Below, piece after piece: positions 1 through 10,400 of a stretch of 16,218 nt of DNA. The position numbers and the translations under genes were made by a program. Below the pieces are notes generated by a model. The model saw nothing but the letters and a program-made list of their open reading frames with translations. It made no database searches and had not been told where the DNA came from. The DNA is from Candidatus Phascolarctobacterium caballi (GTDB lineage Bacteria > Bacillota > Negativicutes > Acidaminococcales > Acidaminococcaceae). Location of the stretch: contig JAGHTS010000119.1 in the NCBI GenBank assembly GCA_018065225.1, positions 1 to 16,218 of the forward strand. Direction: 5' to 3'. The stretch's first letter is position 1, and every line of letters begins with the position of its first letter.

Positions 1-1
1 T

Positions 2-1453
2 TTTGACGGCAACAAAACACTGTTTTCAGGTTGTGCCATTGGCTCCGATGCCGGCACCGTAACCATCAACAACTGCACGTTTAAAAACCATGATGACAAT
101 ACTTCTCATGCCACACTTATGATGTGTCAAAAAACCACAACATGGAATTTTACAGGCACCAACACGTTCAGTGATACGAATAACGGCGGCTACAACCTTG
201 ACCTGTGGTCAGAGGTTGCGGCAACGGCAAACTTTAAAAGTGGTACAACCAATATGAATAACGGCCTCAGGTATGTGACAAATAATCAAAAGGTGAATGT
301 TGCAAGCGGCGCCACCTTGACTGTGGGCAAAATGCAGATGTTGAACAGCACGTCCAACCTTACCAATGCCGGGACTGTGAACATTGGCGGCGGCAAATTA
401 ATCGGCACAATAACCAATACCGGTACCATTAATTTTACCAATTCTTCTTCAAATACAACGCTGGCGAGCAATATAAACACATCAAGCACCAAAAATGGAT
501 TTGTTGTAGTTTCCGGCGGGGTGCTTGACAACGTCACGAGCCCCAAATACATTTACGCCGCTCAGGTAAGGGTCACTGGCGGAACATTTAAAACCAATTT
601 GAATTACGTACAGACACATGCTAATTATTGTGTAGCGGAAGTAGGTAAAGGGCTTCTTGAAATTACAGGCGGTACAGCTTCAGGGCATGATGATTTCAGG
701 ACAGGTTACGGCGGGGCGTTACGTGTAGTAGATGGCGGGACTATAAGATTTACCGGCACAACTACGTTAAGTGGTAATAGAGACAGTTGGAACAACGGGA
801 CGGCTTCTGCCGGCAACCTTGGCAAGGGCGGGGCATTATGGACGAACGGAGCTGCTGCGGTATACATTTCCAATGGGGCGACAGTAAACTTCACCAGCAA
901 CAGCGCCACTGCCGCAAACAGTGCTACCGGCGGCGGCGGTGCCGTATATCTTGACAACGGTTTCTTTCAGGTAGACAACGGCGGTACTGCCAAGTTCAGC
1001 GGGAACAAGGCGGCAGGGGTGGCAAACGATATTTACCTTAGTTTAAGTACTTATGCCAACCTGTACGGTACGGTCACTATGGACGGCGGTGTTGCGGGTT
1101 CCAGCAACGCATCTATGACTGTCGGAGACGGTAATACCACTGTTAAAAATACGGTCACCATGACAAGTGCGGCGGGCATTACAGGATTGAAAGCACTGAC
1201 CGTCAATTCTGACGGCACCTTGAATATGAGCGGTTCCAGCGGCAATATTTCGGCGACCACAGTTACCAATTCTGGTACTGTCAAAACAGGCACAGGAACC
1301 TATTCCAAAACTTGGACAAATAAAGGGGTTTTGGAATCTGCCCAAAATGTTAAGTTTACGGCTACATTGACAAATGATACTACCGGGACGGCAAACATCA
1401 GTGCCGGTACATTTAGCGGTGCTATAACCAACAAGAAAGATTTTAATGTGTCT
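2..1453 (+). other. N-terminal visible passenger: right-handed beta-helix with Pmp-like motifs
   Basis: Residues 1-484 alternate short beta-strand stretches with Gly/Asn turns, for example LTNAGTVNIGGGKLIGTITN. Bases 749-1006 hold motifs like those of chlamydial polymorphic membrane proteins: FTGTTTLSGN, then GGAL (827-838), FTSN (890-901), GGAV (935-946) and FSGN (995-1006). In Pmp proteins, paired GGA(I/L/V) and FxxN tetrapeptides mark coils of a right-handed beta-helix and are linked to adhesion. Only about two pairs are seen, so this is Pmp-like rather than a Pmp orthologue. The stretch is Gly/Ala-rich and locally GC-rich (53% over 901-1200 by hand count). Confidence 0.7.
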
Positions 1454-4400
1454 GGAGGGGTTATAAAAGGAAACATCACCAACAGCTCAACTGTAAAAGC
1501 AACCGGGACAAATGGCGTTCAGGCATTGCAAAGCACCATCACCAATACAAGCAAAGTTCTTCTGCAAGGGACGGGTAACTTAAACGGCTCGTTGGTTATC
1601 AGCGGCGGGTCTACCTATGTCGGTTCAAGTGATACATCAGCATTTACCGTAACAGGAAAACCTGAAAACTTCAAAGGGGCGGGGACGGTGTATATTTATG
1701 CAACCAACACTCTTACATTTAGTACTGCGGGCACACTTGGTTCATTGGTACGCGGTGAAACAATTGGGGCAAACACAAACAACGGCGACGGCACATTGTC
1801 AATTAACGCCAATGTGGAAGCACCGGCAAGTTATATATCGGCAGGCAGCAATACAGTTGCAGCATCAAAAGTTCTTACATTGACGGGAAAAGCAACAAAA
1901 GATGCATTGGGAAAACTGAGCAAAGACATTGTCGGCAGCGGGACAGTGGACATCAAAGGCGGTAATGTTGTGGAAGCGGCAGCTTACATTAATACAAATT
2001 CGCTTCACGTACTCAGCAATGGAACACTGCTTGTGGATGTGGACAGGTTGGGCGGCACGCTGGGAGACGCCGGCTTTATCAATGATGGGCTTGTGGGTCT
2101 TACAGCAAACGGGACGGATGAAGATTCGGCAAAATATCCCAGCTCCACAGATACGCTTCAGATAACCTTAAAAGACGGCAGTACTGGCGGAAAAGTGCTT
2201 TTTGATGCGGGTTCCGGCAAAACAATTCATACCAATGCCTCAAAAATACAAACATCAAACAATGAAGTTGTCAGCGGTACATTGGACTTGACGGCAGGTG
2301 TGCTTGGAAAAGAAATTAAAAAAGGTACAACCGCAGGAACAGTTCAAGTTAGCGGTGCGGTGGAAATTAACGCTGGAAAAATAACCAATCTTAATGTTTA
2401 TACACAAGCAAGTAAAGGCAATCTTACACTTACAAGCGGTACAATGAGCGGCGGTACGCTTACCAACAACAGTGGCGGTACAGTCAATGTCAATGGCGGG
2501 CTGATATCAGATATTATTTACAATAGCGGGAACATCAACCAAAGCAATGGGGTTATAACAGGGGCGATAACCAACAACAGTGGCGGCAGCATCAAAGTTA
2601 CGGGCGGCACAATATCGACCGGCACTTTAACCAATAACAGCGGCGGGACTGTGCATTTGGAAGGCGGGGTTATAAAAAGCCCCATAACCAACAAAGGGTA
2701 TATAGAAGCAACCACAAAAGATGGGGTGGCTGCCCTGCAAAGCACTGTGACCAATACAAGCACAGTATATCTCAAAGAAACAGGTACACTTAACAACAGC
2801 GCCAAAATTAGTGGCGGCAGTTTGTACATAGGGTTAAACACAACATCGGCGGACACCGTAACTGCCAAAGCGGAGAGCATAGCCGCAGCAGTAACAGAAA
2901 TATATAAAACCAACTTTTTGGAACTTACAACAGGCACATTGGGCGGAAAATTAACCGGTGCAGGAACATTTAAGGTGAAAGCCGGCAATACTGTGGAAGC
3001 GTATGCTGACTATTTGCAGTCGGACGGCAACATTGTGGACAGCAATGGGGAACTGATCCTGACCGAAGGGACAGTGGCAAGCGGAGGAACTGTCAGGAAA
3101 GACATAACAGGGGCAGGACAGGTAACAATTAAAAGCGGTACAAGTGCGTCCGCCAAAAATGATATATACGCCAATGCCGTGATAAACACGTCAAAACTGC
3201 TGATAAAAGATCATGGCGTACTTTACATAGATGCGGACTGCATTGGCACTAATTTGGAAAACGGATTAACCATAGAGCAATATGGCATGATAGGCATAAC
3301 AGGGGACAATCAAAACCAGGACAAGGATTCATATGCAAACAACACTTTGCAAGTGACATTAAAACCGTCAGGAGCCACAGGCGGGACAGCATTGTTTAGT
3401 GCAGGGACTTATGTTATCCATGCAGATGCCAACAAAATACAGACAACAAACAACTTTGTAAAAAGCGGAACTTTAAACCTTACAGACGGGACATTGTCAC
3501 AGAATTTGCAGAGGGATTCTGCGCCAACAGGCACTCCGACAGTACAAATTGCACCGAATACAGGGTCAGAAAAAACAACTGTGGAAACAAAGGCAAACAT
3601 CAAAGACCTTAATGTACTTGTAAATTCCACCGGAACATTGATTGTGTCTGATGGTACTGTCAGCGGCGGTACAATGACAGTTGACAGCGGCACAGTACAA
3701 CAGACAGGCGGCATCATCAGTGACGTTACCTACAACAAAGGTACAGGAATAATTGAAACAACAGGCGGTACTTATACAGGCAGGATTTATAATGGTGGTA
3801 CAAATACAGCGGCAGACGCAGGCGGACAGGCAACCCTGACCATAGGTGCAGACGGGAAAGTTGGATTGGTTACCGGAGGCATCACTAACTATGCAGACGA
3901 CCTCGTGACCCTTACAAACGGGACAGTAAGCACCGGCAGTGTGGACAACTGGGGCACATTTAACGCGGATAAAGGGCTTATTTCAAGTGAAGTCATAAAC
4001 AGTGACGGGACACATGCAGGTGCAGTAACCACTATGAAATCTGCGGAAATCAGCGGAAAAACCACAAACAAGAGTATGGGTACAATAATGATGACTCAGG
4101 CGGACAGCATAATTTCCGGTGAAAACATCAATACAGGGCTCATAGTAATGCAGGACGGTTTCATCAGCGGCAAGTCCAACAATATGAGGACAAGCGCAAC
4201 AGCCAGCGGTATTATCAGTATAGTCGGCACAGGCACCATCTGCGGGGGCATAACCAACACAGGTGTAATCAGTGTAGGCACAGCAGGGACAGGATACATA
4301 GGCGAAATCAGCGGCAAAGGCGTGGCACATCCAAATGCGGCATTGGTAATGGGCAACGGTGGACTTGTCAACAATGAAAACGAACTCACCATTCATTGCC

Positions 4401-7400
4401 TGACCACAACAGGGGTGGCGGCAACCGCGGGGACAGGAATTATCAACACGGCAGCAGAAAAAACTACCCTTGTGACAAATGCGGGCGTAAAAGCCGGTGA
4501 CACAATAATGGCTACAGGGTCAGGATTACTGCAGATAGAGAATAAATTAGGTTCAGGTACTGCTGATGGTGATCCAAATCTGGGCAAAGACGGCACATTA
4601 ATAGTCGGCGGCGACCCCTTTGCCAACGGGAGAAGCGTGGTGCAGGTACAAGGTGACACGGACATAAAAAATATAACAATCAACCCATTGGCAAGAATGT
4701 ACACATCCACAGGCGTCGATAACACGGCGGTAATGGGATCGGCAGATAAAACGGAAATAACATTACCTGTACCAACAACGTTACCTAATGCTGTAATTTT
4801 GCCGAAAGATGTAAAATTGGATGAAGGTACAGAATTAACATCCCCTTTGCCTTTACCATTTGACTATACATTATCGGCTGATTTAACATTGCCGAACGGT
4901 ACAACATTGCCGGCAGGTACAAAATTAGAGGAAGGTACGATATTACCGGCAGGCACAGTATTACCGGTTGCCTTAACGATAAAAAAAGATACACCATTAC
5001 CGGCAGGCACAGTATTACCGTCTGGTATTAAAGTTGAAATAGGTTTACTCAGACAAATCATGGGCATTGAAAGTGTGACGGACCTTGCTACTAAACTTTC
5101 AGCTGACCAACAAAAAGCATTGGAACCATTAATCACAGTATTAGTTACCAAAGAACTGATAGGCGACAAATCATACAATAATGCCGACACCTTCCACCAA
5201 ACGAACGACACCATAGGCACACTGACCATGAACATGGGCGGCACAATGGTGCTTAACGGGCTGGAAACAACCATAGGGCAAATAGTTGATGAAAAGTTCC
5301 AAGGTGCAATCGTCATGAATCAGAACACCCTGACAATCAGGGATGCCGACAGCCAGGTAGGGATTTTGGCAGTCAACAAAGTAGGGGACAACGACCTGAA
5401 CACAATTTATACAGGGGCACACACACTGACAGTAGGCAGACTGGCGACCACCAATCTGAAAGAGGAACTGTTGGATCAAGGCAAGGAGGTGCCGACAAAA
5501 GGGTTCACATTGCAGTTGGGCGATGAAAATCCGTTGGAAACAACCGGCACGGATGATACGGAAAATCAGGCACATATCACAGTTGGCAAAAGAAGTACCC
5601 TTAGCGGTGATATGCGGGTCAATGTTTATAACAACGCCAGCAGCTTGACAATGGCGGAAGGCGTAGGCGTAACATATTATGAAGGCGGACTGACAATCAA
5701 ACCGGAACTCACAAACTACGGCAAAATAACGTTGGGGGCACCGACAGAAGGCGAGAATGCCGGGAACAGTATCGATCTGCAACTTGGTGAGATCAACAAT
5801 GCCAGCCGTTTGTCCAGGATTGCAGCGTTAGGCAATACAATTATCCGGGAATACGATGAAACAACAGAACCGCCTGTTATAAAAAATGAAGGTGAAGTCA
5901 TACTTAAAGGCAATGTAGATGTAACCGACGGTATCATGACCAACGGTAACGAAAGCGGCACCTACGGGTTTACAGGCGGTACATATGAGCCGGTAACAGA
6001 TGCTGCCGGGAACATTATTTCTTACACACTTAAAGATGCCACATACATGACGGCACAGACAGGGACCAAAGCCGGCACAGAATATGCTGAAAACAGGATT
6101 GAATATACTTATGACATAAACAATCCGACAGATATCAGCAATATTCCCTATGTCCAGGTAGGTGACGGAACCAATCCCGTAGAAGTTAACTTTACAGACG
6201 CAACACTGACAAACTACGGCATATTCAGTGCGAAAAAGGCGGATGTCAAAGCAGTAGGTTCAACTGGCAAATCAGCATTATTGGACAATGCCGCCAAACT
6301 TTCGCGGATGGAAGTGGACGGCACAGCGGAAATAGACGGAACGGCAATCGTCAAAAATGAAGGCATAATAAAGCTAAAAAATGTAAAAGTAGTTAACGGA
6401 GAGCTTAGTAACGGTAATGGTACATATACCTATGCACTGCCCAGCGACAAACTAAGGTATGGCGGAGGGGCATATGACAAAACTGAGACAATAATAAATT
6501 ACGAAAGACTGGAAGACGGATATAACATTCCGCGTGTAATAGTTGAAGAAAATGCAACAGTCAAAGGCGGATCCCTTAATAACTTTGGTATATTTGAAGT
6601 CCAAAGTGCAATAATAGAAAACGGCCGGCTCAACCACCGTGGGGCAATCATGAAAGTCAACGGCAACATTACCATGACCGGCGGACAGGTGGACATTGGC
6701 CTGCCGCAGGAAATTTTCGGTGATGACCAGCAGAAACTGATGACCACAATGGTTGGGATGATGAATAACGGCGAATGGCCGGACGCACTTATGAACCATG
6801 AAACAGATGCAGAAGGCAACCCGGTGACCACACCGATAACAGATTCGGCACAAATATTGGCTTACATTCAGGCAAATGTAGAGCTGTTCCGCGGAGCGCT
6901 TTTGGCTGCAGGTGTGCCGGACAAGGCGCTCAGGCAGGGTTTTTCGGATGAAGGGGCTTATTTGAGCGGAGTAACAGAATTGATGGGAGCCCTGCAAAAA
7001 GTGCAGGAATATATTAAACAGAAGAACGGAAACAACAGTGACGGGACATATAGCAGCAAAGTAAAAGCGGAAATAGAAGGAATGATGACATTGGGTGATG
7101 CGGAAGAGGACATTGGAGATGTGGGGACCATAAACATTTATGAAGATGCGGAAGTAAAACTTAACGGTGGCGCAAAAATTTATGACGGCACATTTGCAAA
7201 TAAAGGTAAAGTGGAAGCAAAAACAGGGACAGTAATTGATATTGAAGGCGGAAAAATTGAAAACTATGACAATGCGGCAATAACCAAGGTATGGCACGGG
7301 GCTGACTATATGCTTACAGGAATCACTGCAAGTCCTGTAACGCCATATAATCCGGCAAACCCTGCATTGGCAATTTACGGGGTAAGTGGTGGACCAACTG

Positions 7401-10400
7401 ATCCGCAAGGTTATTATGTGACAGGCGGTACAAAAGCAGACGGGACGGTGGTGTCCGCAGTACAAAACTTTACAGCGGCGCAAAACCAGTCCGTCAACAA
7501 CCCGTTGCTGTCACTGTCAACCAAATCAGGGATAGTGAACTACCAGGTAAAAAATGCAGACGGGTCCTATACACTTGTAGCACTTGACGGCAGCAAACTG
7601 TTGGCAAAATTGGCAACAGGAATTCCGGATTTAGGGATTCCGGGGATGACTTTGGAAGACTTGGCAGGTTTGAGTAATGATCAAAAGGCGGCAATTGTAG
7701 AAAAACTTACACCTTTAATGGGAAGTTTTGCAGTTGGAACGGTCGGCGGGTATACCCCTAACATGGACACAAGAACCGTTGTCTTAAAAGGCGGTGAATT
7801 TGTTAATGACGGGGTTTTACGTGTTGACAACATACAAATGGAGGGGACAATAGAGCGTACCCGTGTAGTAAACAACGGGATTATGTCGGTAGGCCCGTCG
7901 CTGATAAAAGGCGGAAAGATGGACAGTACAGGTACGGTAGTATTGGACGGACCGTTGACAGTAACAGGCGGGGAACTCGATTTCAGCAAAGGAGCGGTGG
8001 CATTTACTGCCAATGCGCTGCTTGGCGGAGGGCTTACAATATCAGGCAGGGACACCAAACTGACCATTAACATAAGTTCTTTGATGAGTGACGAACTTCT
8101 CCGCATTATAGATGCCGACCATGTCGCTTATATCCACGTTAATGAAGACGGGACAGAAGAACGTGCACAGATTTATGAATATGTGACCAATATTGGCGAC
8201 CAGAAGATATATCGCTATGACACGCTAAAAGGCAGCGGTGAAGAAATGAAAGGGTCCCTTGTAGGAAAAGAGGCGGACGGGAGTCCTATATATAAAACTG
8301 ACGGTAAAGATGACAGCGAATTGGCAGTTGGGCAAACAGGATGGCGTAAACTTGGATTTGTGCAAGATGTCATGGCAAGCACCATAAATGCATATTCAGG
8401 TTTGCTTAAAGGGTCAACCAAAGACAATGCCGCCACGCTCTATATCAGTTTCAAGAATATTGGAGACCAGATGGCATATGATAAATATGAAAAGAATGCG
8501 GATGGTTCATATACTCAAATCGGCAGTAATGACAAATATTCCAAAGCGACCATAAAAATTGACGGGGTAGATACAGATGTAGTAATACGTGATGATTATG
8601 ACTATGAAGGAGGAAAATACTATTACAACTTTACAGCATTAAGGACCATACAAAATGCATTGTTCAGCAGTGTTACCGATTATGCGACAGTACGTTTGAT
8701 AGACGCTTACCCGAAACTGGGCGATAACGAACTTTTGGTATTAAGAAATCAGATGAATGAAGCGGATGCGTACAAAACGAAAGATTTAGATGTGGAAAAT
8801 AGCAAAGCGATAGTACTTGAAGCGTGGAAAGAAGAAGATGCAAGCGACAAGAGGGCAAATAACGGCACAGCCCATTCGTATGTGCGTGCCAATGATGCCG
8901 GAGGTTTGCCTGTTTATACGGAAGATAACCAGGACGGTATTATTGCCGCCATCGCCATTGAAGGGGACGATCTGACAGGGATTGAGTTTGGCGAGAAAAA
9001 CGGGACAACTGGAGGGAACCTGGAAGCAACGAATTTGGCGGTTCACAATCCGAATTTCAGTGACTTCACTATTAATGTGAACAACGGGAAACTGGGTATT
9101 TTCGGTGAGGACGGAACAGCGGACAAAGGATTGCTGATTGCATTGGATGCCTACACACAGACATCCTTAAAAAGAGGTGAAAGACTTACACCGAACATAA
9201 ACATTGAAACAGAAGGCGATTTTGCATTGGGATTTTCTGCCGCCAGCGGCAAACAGGGCGGTTATATGAAGACCGTCAATATTAAACATATGACAAAAGA
9301 GGATGTCACAGATGACGGAAATGTAAGTACCAAAGTTACTGGGGGACGTTTGACTGTAAGCGGGTCAGGCAGTAATCTTACTTATGAGACAGACGGCAAA
9401 AATTATTACAGTACCCATTTTTCCATTGACACTTTGAATAATGGCGGGTATGTGGGTATTTCAGATGCACAACTGGATGTCAAGACATTAAACCAAAAAC
9501 TGGAAGACAGAATTACAGTTGCCGACCAGCAAATTGTAATAAGCGGCAGAGGCAAATTGGTTACCAATACAATGAAAGCGTTAAGCGGCTCAGTATTTGT
9601 GGATACAAATGCAACGATAACGCAGAATGGCAGGATTGGAGATAACGGGCTGTATTTTGGCAAAGAGGACGGCACAGACGGAGTTACAGTTGATAACGGC
9701 GGCAATATTTCTGCAGATTTAATTACAGTTGACAACAGTAAGCTTAATAACTCCGGGACAGTAAGGGTGTCTGCCGGCGGTAACTTGACAGTAGTAGGAG
9801 ACAATGCAGCTGTTGATAACCACAACCTTATAGCATTGGACATGATGGCAAATAATGATGCTGTAATGCAGGTTAATGGCGGCAATGTAAATAATAGTGG
9901 CAGAGTAACAGGTAACAGGATTAATATGGCTGCCGGAATTTGGAATAATACAGGTACAGGTATTATTGCCAAATCAATCGTCAATAATAATCCGGTGGCT
10001 AATATGGATAATATTGTTATGACCGGCGGCAAGTTTGACAATAGCGGCACTGTTCTTGTAAAAGAATTGGCAATAGGCAAAGAAGAAGGGAATGATACAG
10101 CCGTATTTAACAATTATGCGACAGGCGTTCTTGGATGGTTGTCAATGCCGGTAAATAAGATAATATTGGGGCAAAAAGGAATTTTAAATAATGCAGGTCA
10201 AATTGATCCTGCCAATCCTGATGTGATGCAACCTGGCGGGACTATGTATGTAAATTACATAGAAAGTTCCGGGCAGATAATTAATAACGGCCAGTTAGAG
10301 AAAGACAACAGTGAAGGAATGGCAGGAAGCACGACCATGCATTTGGTCGCAGGCAGTTTTGTCAATGGTACAAACGGTATAATTAATGCCGGTGCTGTAA

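Noticed and set aside
1698..2165. Two short plus-strand frames (1698-1883 and 1929-2165) inside the main gene
   Set aside because: They are out-of-frame shadows with low-complexity Gln/His/Trp-rich translations and no ribosome binding sites.
4760..5047. LPxTG-like sortase signals in the LPAGT/LPNGT repeats
   Set aside because: The order is L-P-x-G-T, not L-P-x-T-G. The repeats are internal, with no membrane anchor or basic tail, and the protein has an outer-membrane barrel instead.
6452..7483. Long antisense open frame (343 codons) opposite the autotransporter
   Set aside because: The translation is Cys/His/Phe-rich with no domain, no ribosome site and no start context. It mirrors the biased codons of the sense strand. 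The same holds for the other antisense frames, such as 10639-11505 and 9406-10113.
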